A program made the translations under genes and the position numbers. 64,000 bases of DNA from the NCBI RefSeq assembly GCF_039530225.1, contig NZ_BAAAOH010000001.1:3100001-3164000 (forward strand), given 5' to 3'. Shown one piece after another: positions 43,766 through 52,335 of the stretch (position 1 is its first letter; each line of letters opens with the position of its first letter). The DNA is from Microbacterium pumilum (GTDB lineage Bacteria > Actinomycetota > Actinomycetes > Actinomycetales > Microbacteriaceae). The notes under the pieces are model-generated. The model was not told the DNA's origin. It saw nothing but the letters and a program-made list of their open reading frames with translations, and did not search any database.

Positions 43766-44791
43766 TCAGGCGGTGTCCTTCTTGGCGACATCCGTGGCCG
43801 CGATCGCGGCTCGCTTGTCGCGAGCGGATGCCGCGAGGCTCGCGATCGTCGCAACTCCCATCGCCAGGATGATGACGGCGAGCGACATCCAGGTCGAGAT
43901 CTCGGGTGCCCACTCGATCGGCTCGCCGCCGTTGATGAACGGCAGCTCGTTCACGTGCATCGCATGGAAGACCAGCTTGAGCCCGATGAAAGCCAGGATG
44001 AACGCGATGCCGTAGTGGAGGTAGCGCAGGCGATCCAGCAGATCGCCGAGCAGGAAGTACAGCTGCCTCAGACCCATCAGTGCGAAGAGGTTCGCGGTGA
44101 ACACGATGAATGCGCTCTGCGTGATCCCGAAGATCGCCGGGATCGAGTCGATCGCGAAGAGCAGGTCGGTGACCCCGATGGCGGCGAAGACGATGACCAT
44201 CGGCGTCCAGATCTTCTTGCCGTCCACGACGGTTCGCAGCTTGGCACCGTCGTAGTGATCGCTGATGTCGATCATGCGGCGCAGCATCCGAACGATGAAG
44301 TTCTCGCGCTGCACCTCTTCGTCATGGTCGCCACCGGGGAACGCCTGCCGGTAGGCGGTGAAGACGAGGAAGGCGCCGAAGATGTAGAACACCCAGCTGA
44401 ACTGCTCGATGATCGCTGCGCCGAGCAGGATGAAGGCACCGCGCAGGATCAGGGCGATGATGATGCCCACCATCAGCACCTCCTGCTGGTACCGGCGGGG
44501 CACGGCGAACTGGCTCATGATCAGCACGAAGACGAAGAGGTTGTCGATCGACAGGCTGTACTCCGTGAGCCAGCCGGCGACGAACTGGCCCGCGTACTCA
44601 GGACCGGCGAAGATCCACATCAGGCCCGCGAAGATCAGGGCGAGCACCACGTAGAACACGACCCACAGGGTCGACTCCTTGGTCGACGGGATGTGCGGAC
44701 GCTTGAGGATGAGCAGCAGATCGGCGACGAGGATGAGAGTCAGCACGACGAGCGAGCCGATCTCGAACCAGAGCGGAAGTTCGAGGTCCAT
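43766..44791 (-). CDS. TerC-family integral membrane protein (probable Mn2+ exporter)
   Basis: A 341-residue protein with about nine hydrophobic segments and the TerC motifs 'EYSLSIDNLFVFVLIMSQF' (residues about 78-96) and 'AIDSIPAIFGIT'. The acidic residues in those membrane motifs (Glu/Asp in EYSLSIDN and DLLFAIDS) are the proposed metal-binding sites. TerC/Alx/MeeF proteins export manganese and help load secreted metalloproteins. A likely yybP-ykoY-type riboswitch precedes it, which supports manganese control. It ends in a Lys/Ala-rich tail. Confidence 0.9.
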   Translation of the reverse strand: MDLELPLWFEIGSLVVLTLILVADLLLILKRPHIPSTKESTLWVVFYVVLALIFAGLMWIFAGPEYAGQFVAGWLTEYSLSIDNLFVFVLIMSQFAVPRRYQQEVLMVGIIIALILRGAFILLGAAIIEQFSWVFYIFGAFLVFTAYRQAFPGGDHDEEVQRENFIVRMLRRMIDISDHYDGAKLRTVVDGKKIWTPMVIVFAAIGVTDLLFAIDSIPAIFGITQSAFIVFTANLFALMGLRQLYFLLGDLLDRLRYLHYGIAFILAFIGLKLVFHAMHVNELPFINGGEPIEWAPEISTWMSLAVIILAMGVATIASLAASARDKRAAIAATDVAKKDTA

Positions 44792-44814
44792 GCGGGCCTT
44801 TCGGAGAAGGAGTG

Positions 44815-44945
44815 AGTACGACGAATCGTCGAAAGTCTCTCCCCCGCGGCATCCGGATCGGCCTGCTGCGGCACGCGCCCGGGGAAGCGTCGATGGCTCC
44901 CGTGATGACGGACACGCGATGACGGGATACTCCCCCTCGCTGATC
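44815..44945 (-). promoter_or_regulatory. Candidate yybP-ykoY (manganese) riboswitch upstream of terC
   Basis: On the minus strand the terC leader contains GGGGGAGTAT, GTCATCACGG and GGGGGAGAGACTTTCG in this order, matching the most conserved blocks of the yybP-ykoY element (GGGGAGUA near the 5' side and GAGAC before the 3' side of P1). CGAGG and UUUCG at the ends could form P1, and GTCATC occurs twice. The element lies 25-150 bases before the terC start, in the right place to control translation or transcription by Mn2+. Boundaries are approximate. Confidence 0.65.
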
Positions 44946-44990
44946 CCACGATACAGGGCGGATACCGCGCCCCGCGCCCATCGGAGTTGC

Positions 44991-45650
44991 TCACTCCTCC
45001 AGCACGGCGAAGACGACGAGGTTGTCGGTGTAATGCCCGACCGCCGAGTCGAACGCTCCGGCGCACGTGATGAGGCGAAGCTCCGGCGCAGGCACAGGGC
45101 TGTAGACGTCGTCGGTGGGAAACGCCGACTTGGCCGACTGGGCGGATCCGGTGACGCGGAAGGTCAGCTCGACTCCGTCGGTCCGGGTGATGACGACCTC
45201 GTCCCCCGGTGCGAGTTCGCCCAGCCGCGCGAACACCGCGGGTGCGGTCGGCGAGTCGACGTGTCCTGCGATGATCGCGGGCCCGACCGCGCCGGGGACG
45301 ACACCGCCGGCGTACCAGCCGGCGAGGTCGAAGTCGCGGGGGGCGTCCAGCTTCCCCTCGCCGTCGATCCCCAGACTCTCGAGGGTCGATGTCACGCCGA
45401 TGCGCGGAATGCGGATGCCGGCAGGGTCCACTTCGGAGAGGACGGCCGCGGGCTTGCGCGGATTCTGCAACCCCCCGGCCGCGAGCGGACTCCCGGTCGG
45501 TGATGCGGTTGGAGTCGCACTCTCCTCAACGCCCCCTGCCCGGGCGGGCGGGCTCGCGCACGCTGTCAGCAGCGAACCGAGCAGGAAGGTCGCGAGCAGG
45601 AGCGCGGTCAGTGCACGTCTGCCGGGTGACTGCCGTCTCGTGGCGATCAT
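44991..45650 (-). CDS. Class F sortase-like protein with lipoprotein signal
   Basis: A 219-residue exported protein. The signal peptide ends in 'LLTAC' (Cys31), a good lipobox, so it is probably a lipoprotein rather than a helix-anchored sortase. After a Ser/Thr/Pro-rich linker, the sortase fold has the catalytic His130 in 'IIAGHVDS' and Cys196 in 'LITCAGAF'. The usual Arg of class F enzymes, at the Tyr-Arg-Asp-Asn position, is replaced by Thr208 ('GHYTDN'), so transpeptidase activity may be changed or lost. The next gene upstream encodes a secreted DUF4397 protein, a frequent neighbour in actinobacteria. Confidence 0.8.
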   Translation of the reverse strand: MIATRRQSPGRRALTALLLATFLLGSLLTACASPPARAGGVEESATPTASPTGSPLAAGGLQNPRKPAAVLSEVDPAGIRIPRIGVTSTLESLGIDGEGKLDAPRDFDLAGWYAGGVVPGAVGPAIIAGHVDSPTAPAVFARLGELAPGDEVVITRTDGVELTFRVTGSAQSAKSAFPTDDVYSPVPAPELRLITCAGAFDSAVGHYTDNLVVFAVLEE

Positions 45651-45684
45651 CGCCGTCCCACTCCTTCGCGGTTCGGTGGCTCGG

Positions 45685-46527
45685 CTACAGCGCGAGATGC
45701 CAGCGATCGATCTGCGTCACGTGCGGCGTCGCGCCATGATCACGGGCGAGCCATCCGCCGCCGGTCTGAACGCCTCCGACGGGGACGACCGCCGCGGCCG
45801 CGCTGTCGAGGATGGGGAGGATCGTGAGTCCGCCGTCCGCCGTGTCGAGGACGAAGAGCGTGGTGACGCTTCCGGCCGCGACATCCACCTTCGCCTGATC
45901 CTCGACACCATCGCCGGTCAGATTCAGGGTCCACTCGCCTGCGGGAACCTCCGCATAGGGGGTTGCCGATCCGGCGCGAGCGTCCTCTGCGATGGGGACT
46001 CCGGTCGTCGTTGTGACATCGACCGTGGGCGTGATCGTGGATGCCTGGATGAGGCGGATCTTCGCGTTGCCGGCGCTGGGTGCTGCGAGGTCATCCGCGA
46101 ACGACTGGAGTTGCAGATCCGCGCTGGGTCCATAGGCCGCGACGGTCGTCGCGGTGTCCGCGTCGACGCTCACCGTGCCCGAGATCGCAAGCTTCGTCCA
46201 GTCCCCAGATCCCGCGGCGATCATGCTGATCGCGTACTCGCCATCGGGCAGCGGAGTGTATGACGAAACGTCGCCGTAGCCGACGTCACTCAGTGAGAAG
46301 ACGACGGTGCCTCCTCGCAGCGCTGACACGCGCACATCGACGGCCTTGGTATCGGGTGAGAAGTGTCCCAGGCGGAGCCAGCCGCCTTCGGCCTGCGCGG
46401 CAGTCACCACGGCAGCCGGTGTCGAGGTGGCGGCGGCGGCGACCGACGGAGCAGCAGCGACGGCGAGGCCGACGATCGCGGCCATTGCGACCATCGGACC
46501 GGCCCGGTGGAGTCGGGGAATTTTCAT
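45685..46527 (-). CDS. Secreted DUF4397 protein
   Basis: A 280-residue protein with an N-terminal signal peptide (hydrophobic 'MVAMAAIVGLAVAAAPSVAA', cut near Ala-Ala-Ala at about residue 33) and two DUF4397-like beta-rich halves ('LRLGHFSPDTKAVDV' and 'IRLIQASTITPTVDV'). The C-terminal GGVQTGGG is like that of relatives, but no LPxTG sorting signal or C-terminal membrane helix follows. It lies 34 bases upstream of the sortase gene. Function is unknown; surface or envelope association is inferred. Confidence 0.8.
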   Translation of the reverse strand: MKIPRLHRAGPMVAMAAIVGLAVAAAPSVAAAATSTPAAVVTAAQAEGGWLRLGHFSPDTKAVDVRVSALRGGTVVFSLSDVGYGDVSSYTPLPDGEYAISMIAAGSGDWTKLAISGTVSVDADTATTVAAYGPSADLQLQSFADDLAAPSAGNAKIRLIQASTITPTVDVTTTTGVPIAEDARAGSATPYAEVPAGEWTLNLTGDGVEDQAKVDVAAGSVTTLFVLDTADGGLTILPILDSAAAAVVPVGGVQTGGGWLARDHGATPHVTQIDRWHLAL

Positions 46528-46552
46528 GAGGGTTCCTTTCGTGGGGGTGCGA

Positions 46553-48025
46553 TCAGTCGAAGGACGCGTCGATCCAGAGGCCGTAGGTCAAGACGAGGCT
46601 CGAGTCGATCGCTTCGGCGTCGTCCGGCCCGAACTGTCCGCGGAGCCCGTCGAGGAGTGTGACCGCAGCCGCGGTCATCTTCGTTTCGCTCGCAAGAGCC
46701 GTACCGCCCACGTCTGTGATCGCAACCTGCCGGATCGGTCCGCCCTGCTCTCCCTCGATGGCGGGGAGTGCGGCAACGGTGACGTCGCCGCCCGCAGCCA
46801 GAGCGGCCAGCACGGTGACGATTCTCGTGTCGACCCGCCCAGCGCTGAGGAGGGCGCGATCGGTGTCCGAGATCCGCAGAGCGGGGTTCTCGGCGATTTC
46901 GGCACCGGCCCGAAGCCGGTCCGCCGCAACGAGGCGCTCGGCTGCGGAGGCGAGGGTCGCACCTTGGGCGACGACTCGGTGCACCTCGACGGTCCCGGCG
47001 CTCGTGCCGAACGAGGCCACGACGATGGAGTTCTGCACCGCCTGACGCGCGGATGACGAGACGGTCGAGGGCGGGACCGATCCGGCGACCGTGACGACGT
47101 AGTCGAGGCCGCGCCATCCGCTCGGCAGTGCGGCCTCGATCGCGGCGGCGGCGACCGATTCGTCGTAGCCGACCACGTCGACGCCGAGGGCACGGCCGTC
47201 CGCGATCCCCGCCGTCATGGCGTCGGGAACAAGCACTCGCTGTCCGCTGTCGACGTTGTCGATGATCCACGCCTGGGCGGCGCGCTCCGCCGCGCTGACG
47301 GATGACGACGCACGCCCGACGGGCTCGGAATGGCTCACATTCACGAGGATCACGCCGACGACGCCCGCGAGCACGACAAGAGCCGCAAGCACGGGTACGA
47401 ACTGGAACAGTGTGGTTCGGTTCCGGGAGGCCCAGGCGCGCTGCTCGATCGGTTCGGGCGGCGTGGCGGCGCCACGCGGTGCGATGGAGGCCGAATAGCC
47501 GGCACCCAGGATGGATTCGGAGTGGCGGGCCGACACCGGCTGGGGAAGCGGCTTGACACTCGCGGGCGCAACCGGCTCCGGAATCGGCGTCGGTGTGGAG
47601 TTTGCAGGCGGCTTGGGGCCGGGCTTCGTCTTCGGAGCCTCTGCAGGAGGTGTTGTCGCGCGGACCGGCCTGGCCCGGTCCGTGGGGCGGCGGGCTGCGC
47701 CGCTGTTCTTCTTGCCGTGAACCGCCTTCTTCGCGGTGCCCGAAAGCTGCTTCGTGGCGGTCGGGGGCCTCTTCGCCCCCACCGCCTTCTTGGCTGCGGT
47801 GTGAGGTTTCGTCGCCCCGACCGCCTTCTTCGATGCGGGCGCGGACTTCTTCGCCCCTGCCGTCTTCTGCGGTGCGCGGGAATGCTGGCTCACCGCGGGT
47901 GACGGCGCACGGCTCGCCTTCTTGGCGCTGGGTGCGCGGTCGGTGGCTGATCTCGTCGAGACATCACGCGGCGCGCGCGCCGCGTTCGGCTCTGCGTCGA
48001 AAGGCTCTGAGCTCACATGGGTCAT
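46553..48025 (-). CDS. Membrane protein with Lys/Ala/Pro-rich (histone H1-like) cytoplasmic tail
   Basis: A 490-residue protein. Residues 1-200 are very basic and repetitive, with repeated 'KKAVGA' and 'AKK' units (about 53-110), like histone H1 tails, then a Pro-rich linker. A transmembrane segment lies at about 207-230. The ~260-residue outer domain has 'WIIDNVDSGQRVLVPDAMT', 'LDYVVTVAG' and 'IVVASFGTSAGTVEVHRV', a pattern also found in the soluble tails of actinobacterial membrane glycosyltransferases. Nucleic acid or anionic polymer binding by the tail is inference. The ATG at 48025 is chosen because the frame upstream has no RBS and is shadow. It is divergent from an ECF sigma gene. Confidence 0.7.
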   Translation of the reverse strand: MTHVSSEPFDAEPNAARAPRDVSTRSATDRAPSAKKASRAPSPAVSQHSRAPQKTAGAKKSAPASKKAVGATKPHTAAKKAVGAKRPPTATKQLSGTAKKAVHGKKNSGAARRPTDRARPVRATTPPAEAPKTKPGPKPPANSTPTPIPEPVAPASVKPLPQPVSARHSESILGAGYSASIAPRGAATPPEPIEQRAWASRNRTTLFQFVPVLAALVVLAGVVGVILVNVSHSEPVGRASSSVSAAERAAQAWIIDNVDSGQRVLVPDAMTAGIADGRALGVDVVGYDESVAAAAIEAALPSGWRGLDYVVTVAGSVPPSTVSSSARQAVQNSIVVASFGTSAGTVEVHRVVAQGATLASAAERLVAADRLRAGAEIAENPALRISDTDRALLSAGRVDTRIVTVLAALAAGGDVTVAALPAIEGEQGGPIRQVAITDVGGTALASETKMTAAAVTLLDGLRGQFGPDDAEAIDSSLVLTYGLWIDASFD

Positions 48026-48201
48026 TCGGAGCGGACGAAAGATCGGATTGGATCCCCCGGACACTCGTCGTCGATGTGTCTGCGCCGGGAGCGAGACGTT
48101 TCGCTGCCTTCCGACACTTACCCGGTGAGAGACAATGGTGCTCCGCAGCGACGCACATCCGGACAACCCGGTCGGGCGCGCTGCGGCTGATGGGATGACG
48201 C

Positions 48202-48759
48202 ATGGTGGAGCGCGCGGCGACAGACGACGCCTCGCTCGTGGCTCAGGCCGCGAGCGGGAGTGAAGTCGCCTTCCGCACGCTCTACCGCGCGTACGTGCGA
48301 CCGGTGTACTGGCTTGCGTACGGGCTCGTCGGAAACGCCTCCGATGCCGAGGACGTGACGCAGGAGACCTTCGTGGTGGCATGGCGAAAACTCCCCGGAC
48401 TCGAACTGGCGAGCGACTCGCTGCTGCCCTGGCTGGTCACGGTGTGCCGCTTTCAGGCGGCGAACCGCATCCGCCGGCAGCAGCGCGACCGCGAGCACAC
48501 CGCCGGAGCCGTCGCCGACACCCTGCCCGCCACGGTGAACGTCGAGCAGCAGGTGATCGACGATGAACTCGCCGAGCGGATCGTTCAGGAAGTGGCAGGC
48601 ATGAGCCCGCTCGACCGCGACATCTTCCGGCTGTGCGCCACCGAGGGCTACGCCTACCAGGCCGCCGCAGAAGAGCTCGGCGTCGCGCATGGCGTCGTTC
48701 GCAACCGTCTCTCCCGCATCCGCACCAGACTGCGGACCGTTGTCAAGGAGAGCACATGA
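48202..48759 (+). CDS. ECF-family RNA polymerase sigma factor
   Basis: A 185-residue sigma factor with region 2 ('FRTLYRAYVRPVYWLAYGLV', 'EDVTQETFVVAWRKLP', 'WLVTVCRFQAANRIRRQ') and region 4 ('GYAYQAAAEELGVAHGVVRNRLSRIR', in parts GYAYQAAAEELG and VVRNRLSRIRTRLR). It overlaps the following DUF4349 gene by 4 bases (ATGA), the classic sigma/anti-sigma coupling. It may control its own operon and the divergent membrane protein gene. Confidence 0.88.
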   Translation: MVERAATDDASLVAQAASGSEVAFRTLYRAYVRPVYWLAYGLVGNASDAEDVTQETFVVAWRKLPGLELASDSLLPWLVTVCRFQAANRIRRQQRDREHTAGAVADTLPATVNVEQQVIDDELAERIVQEVAGMSPLDRDIFRLCATEGYAYQAAAEELGVAHGVVRNRLSRIRTRLRTVVKEST

Positions 48760-49919
48760 ACACGCAGGAGCACGCCGACGCGACGACATCCGCACCGCTG
48801 CCCGAACTGACCGACGAGCGGATCGACGCCATCGAGAGCGCCGTCTTCGCCGACATCTCGCGCGACCGCACCGCCCAGCGCGCACGCCGCGGCCGGTGGT
48901 GGATCGGCGGCGCGGCGGCTGCCGCCGTCATCGTGGTCGCCGCCGTCATCGCTCCGAGTGTCGGGAACCTCGTCGGCGGAGGCGGCGCCGGGGGCGGGAG
49001 CGAGGAGTCCGCAGTAGCGCCCGACGCGCCCGCGGTCGCCCCGGACGCCGGAGGCGGTTCCGACTCCTCCGAATCGTCGGACCTCACCTCGGGCGGCAAG
49101 GGCGCGGCCGGCGCCGCCGACCAGAGCGCCAGCGACCGCGACATCATCACGACCGCATCCGCGACGGTGATCGTAGCCGACATCCCGGAAGCAGTCGCCA
49201 CCATCGGCGATGCCGCCGAGGCGCGAGACGGGTACGTCGAATCGATGAGCATCGGGCAGGCCGGCGAGGTGATGCCGATCGATCCCGACACCGGCATCGC
49301 GTACGACTCGACGATGCCCTACCCGTACACGCCCGACGGCGGCTGGATCACGGTGCGAGTGCCCGCAGACGAGCTCACCGGAATGGTGCGCGAGCTCTCG
49401 GCGCTCGGTGAGGTGACGGCATCATCCGTCAACCGGCAGGATGTCACCGAGCAGACCGTCGACCTGCGCGCTCGCGTGGAGGCCTCGCAGACATCCGTCG
49501 ATCGCCTCACCGAACTCATGACGCAGGCGACGAGCGTCACGGATCTCCTCGCCGCCGAGGCTGCGCTCGCGGAGCGCCAGGCGACGCTGGAGTCCTACCA
49601 GGCGCAGCTCGAATCGCTCGAGGGCATGGTCGAGATGTCGAGTCTCACCGTGACGCTCCAGCCCGTGACCGAGACGGTCGAGGCCGACCCGGCCGGATTC
49701 TCCGATGGCCTGGTCGCGGGATGGAACGGGCTGGTCGCGACCCTCAACGGCATCGTGGTGGCACTGGGATTCCTGATCCCCTGGCTGCTCGTGATCGGCA
49801 TCGCGGGCCTGATCGTGTGGGGCATCATCCGACTGGTGCGCCGGCGCAAGACACCGCGGACCCCCGCTGCGTCGCCAGTTGCTGCCGAGGGCGCCGACGA
49901 GGCGGACCCGACGGACTGA
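48756..49919 (+). CDS. DUF4349 membrane protein, probable anti-sigma factor
   Basis: A 387-residue protein. A ~45-residue cytoplasmic N-terminus is followed by a transmembrane segment (about 49-67, 'IGGAAAAAVIVVAAVIAPSV'), a Gly/Ser/Ala-rich linker, and a DUF4349 domain with a coiled coil (about 240-310) and a second transmembrane helix near residues 335-358. DUF4349 proteins are exported or membrane proteins of unknown biochemistry. Its coupling to the ECF sigma gene suggests that its N-terminus binds the sigma factor. It ends exactly at the base before the convergent SulP stop codon. Confidence 0.8.
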   Translation: MNTQEHADATTSAPLPELTDERIDAIESAVFADISRDRTAQRARRGRWWIGGAAAAAVIVVAAVIAPSVGNLVGGGGAGGGSEESAVAPDAPAVAPDAGGGSDSSESSDLTSGGKGAAGAADQSASDRDIITTASATVIVADIPEAVATIGDAAEARDGYVESMSIGQAGEVMPIDPDTGIAYDSTMPYPYTPDGGWITVRVPADELTGMVRELSALGEVTASSVNRQDVTEQTVDLRARVEASQTSVDRLTELMTQATSVTDLLAAEAALAERQATLESYQAQLESLEGMVEMSSLTVTLQPVTETVEADPAGFSDGLVAGWNGLVATLNGIVVALGFLIPWLLVIGIAGLIVWGIIRLVRRRKTPRTPAASPVAAEGADEADPTD

Positions 49920-51623
49920 CTATTCCGGCACGGCGTGCTCGCGGACCCACTGCAGTCCGTCGTCACGGGCACGTCGTGTCGACTCGCCGAGCCATTCCGT
50001 GCCTTCGTAGAGCCCTTCGTCGCCCAGTCGCTCGAGCAGTCCGCCGGCCTGCAGATGACTCATGACACGATCGCTCGAGACGACCAGACGCAGAGTGGAT
50101 CCGTGCTTCTGGAGCTCGGTGAGATAGCGATCGAGCACCGCCACGAACGTCAGTCCCACTTCATCGATGCCGCGCAGGCGAAGGATCACGACCGAGCCGC
50201 GGGATGCGGCATCCACTTTCGGAAGCTGCGCTTCGAGCGCCGCGGCACTCGCGAAGAAGACGCTGCCGTAGGGCTGAAGCACCACGACCGATGCGGGCGG
50301 GATGCGTTCGATCGGCTCCCGCTCGCGGACCCGGCCCTCCGACGCGAACTCGAGCTGCCGGAGCCGCAGCCGATTGGACTGCTGGCCGACGAACATGATG
50401 ATCGCGAGCCCGACGCCGATCAGCACCGCGAACTGCGCCGGCACGATGAGGGTCAGCACGAAGGTCACCGCCATCACGGCTGTCTGGATCGGCCCGCTTC
50501 CCATGACCGAGCGGATGCGCGCAGGCTTGATGGTCTGCACGCCGACGACGATGAGCAGGGCTGCGAGGGCGGGCATCGCGACGAGGCCGACGAGTCCGGA
50601 CGCGGCCAGCACGAGCACCGCCATGACGCCGGCGGCGATGAACAGAGCCAGCCGTGTCCGCGCGCCGGACGTGGCGACGATCACGGATGTCGACATCGAC
50701 CCGCCGACCGGCATTCCCTGGAAGAGCGCCGAGGCGATGTTCCCGGACCCCTGGCCGATGAAGTTGCGCGAGTCGTCCGCAGGCTTGCCGTCGATGTTCG
50801 GGACGGCTGCGGCGACGGCAGCACCCTGGACGAGCCCGATCAGAGCGAGCGAGAGAGCGGGGACGATCAGCGCGACGATGCTGTCGAAAGACGGGATGCC
50901 GGGCGTCGGCAATCCCGTCGGGATCTCCGCGACATCGGCGACGACCGCGACCGGATCGTCGAAGACGAAGCTGAACAGGGCGGCGAGCCCGGACCCGACG
51001 ACGACTGCCACGACGATTCCGAAGGAGCCCAGACGTGTGCGCTTGAGGACCACGATGAGTGCCATCGTCACGACACCGACGACCATCGTCGGCCAGTGGA
51101 AGGCGGCCGGGTGGATGAGCAGGTCCACACTCCGCACGATCCGGTGCTCGCCCTCGCCCTCGCTGCCGAAGAGGTGCGGGAGCTGCCCGAGGATGATGTT
51201 GATGCCGATCGCGCTCACGAAGCCGACCATCACCGCGGTGGGCACGAAGCGCAGCAGTCGTCCGCCGTTGAGCAGTCCCGCGATGATCATGACGATGCCC
51301 GTGAGAAGGGCGAGGGTGAAGACGGCCTTCCTGGGGTCGGGCAGCGCGTGCAGACCCGAGTCCGCGATGACGATGCTCATGGCGCTCGTCGCCTGTACGG
51401 CCATGAACGTGCTGCTCGTGAACAGGGCGGCTCCTGCCATCCCGAACAGGTAGCCGTACAGGCCGACGATCGGGTTCAGACCTGCGAGCAGTCCGAGCGC
51501 GAGGCCGTCGGGGACGCTCACGACGCCGAGGATCGTTCCGGCTATGGCATCTTTGCCGAGCGTCTCGCGACGGAAGACGTGCCGCACGCGGCGCCAGCCG
51601 GGGATGCGGTCACTGCGCGCCAT
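49920..51623 (-). CDS. SulP-family anion transporter with STAS domain
   Basis: A 567-residue SLC26/SulP transporter with about 12 membrane segments (residues 25-420) and the signature 'VPDGLALGLLAGLNPIVGLYG', followed by a C-terminal STAS domain (about 440-550, 'VVILRLRGIDEVGLTFVAVLD'). Substrates in the family include sulfate and bicarbonate; no carbonic anhydrase is fused or adjacent, so the ion is undetermined. It lies between the DUF4349 gene and the ABC operon, convergent to the first with no spacer. Confidence 0.9.
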   Translation of the reverse strand: MARSDRIPGWRRVRHVFRRETLGKDAIAGTILGVVSVPDGLALGLLAGLNPIVGLYGYLFGMAGAALFTSSTFMAVQATSAMSIVIADSGLHALPDPRKAVFTLALLTGIVMIIAGLLNGGRLLRFVPTAVMVGFVSAIGINIILGQLPHLFGSEGEGEHRIVRSVDLLIHPAAFHWPTMVVGVVTMALIVVLKRTRLGSFGIVVAVVVGSGLAALFSFVFDDPVAVVADVAEIPTGLPTPGIPSFDSIVALIVPALSLALIGLVQGAAVAAAVPNIDGKPADDSRNFIGQGSGNIASALFQGMPVGGSMSTSVIVATSGARTRLALFIAAGVMAVLVLAASGLVGLVAMPALAALLIVVGVQTIKPARIRSVMGSGPIQTAVMAVTFVLTLIVPAQFAVLIGVGLAIIMFVGQQSNRLRLRQLEFASEGRVREREPIERIPPASVVVLQPYGSVFFASAAALEAQLPKVDAASRGSVVILRLRGIDEVGLTFVAVLDRYLTELQKHGSTLRLVVSSDRVMSHLQAGGLLERLGDEGLYEGTEWLGESTRRARDDGLQWVREHAVPE

Positions 51624-51639
51624 GCGATGATCATGGCAG

Positions 51640-52335
51640 TTATGACGGCAGTCGGGCAGGTTCGCTCAGCACACCGTCGTGCAGCTCGAGCACGCGATCG
51701 GCGCGAGCCACGATCGACTGATCGTGCGTCGACAGCAGCACCGCCACCCGGTCGTCGTGGGCGATCGACGCCATCAGGTCGATCATCGTGGCCGCCGTCT
51801 GCGAATCCAGCTGTCCGGTCGGCTCGTCAGCCAGCAAGATACGCGGCGAACCGGCGAGCGCGCGCGCGATTCCGACCCGCTGCTGCTGCCCGCCGGACAG
51901 TTCGCCCGGTCGCTGCCGGGCGTGGCCAGCCAGGCCGACGCGCTCCAGCAGCTCCGAGACGCGAGCGGTGCGAATCGTCGCATCCGAACCGCGGATCCGC
52001 ATGGGCAGCTCGACGTTCTCTTCGGCCGACAGCGCTCCGATGAGCCCGAACGACTGGAACACGTAGCCGATCTCGTCGCGGCGCACCCGGTCCACTTCGC
52101 GCTCCGAGGCATCCGTCAGCACAACGTCCCCCACGCGGACGATGCCGGTCGTGGGCGGCTGGATGCCTCCGAGCACATGCAGCAACGTCGTCTTGCCGGC
52201 ACCAGACGCGCCGATCAGCACGACGAATTCGCCGGCGGACAGCTCCAGGCTCGCGTCGGCGAGCGCGTGGACGTCGCCTGCGGGAGTGCGATGGACGACG
52301 GAGAGTCCGGATGCCGCAAGCACCGCCTCACTCAT
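51640..52335 (-). CDS. ABC transporter ATP-binding protein (MacB/LolD type), second ATPase
   Basis: A 231-residue ATPase with Walker A 'IGASGAGKTT' (residues about 40-49), signature '[15 protein letters not shown]', Walker B '[12 protein letters not shown]' and H-loop 'STHD'. The MacB/LolD-like group works with FtsX-type permeases on lipids, peptides or antibiotics. The ATG at 52335 overlaps the upstream ATPase gene by 8 bases. It is the last gene of a four-gene operon. Confidence 0.93.
   Translation of the reverse strand: MSEAVLAASGLSVVHRTPAGDVHALADASLELSAGEFVVLIGASGAGKTTLLHVLGGIQPPTTGIVRVGDVVLTDASEREVDRVRRDEIGYVFQSFGLIGALSAEENVELPMRIRGSDATIRTARVSELLERVGLAGHARQRPGELSGGQQQRVGIARALAGSPRILLADEPTGQLDSQTAATMIDLMASIAHDDRVAVLLSTHDQSIVARADRVLELHDGVLSEPARLPS

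Noticed and set aside
49935..52043. A 702-residue plus-strand frame across the SulP gene
   Set aside because: Composition is dominated by Asp, His and Arg, typical of antisense frames at high GC.
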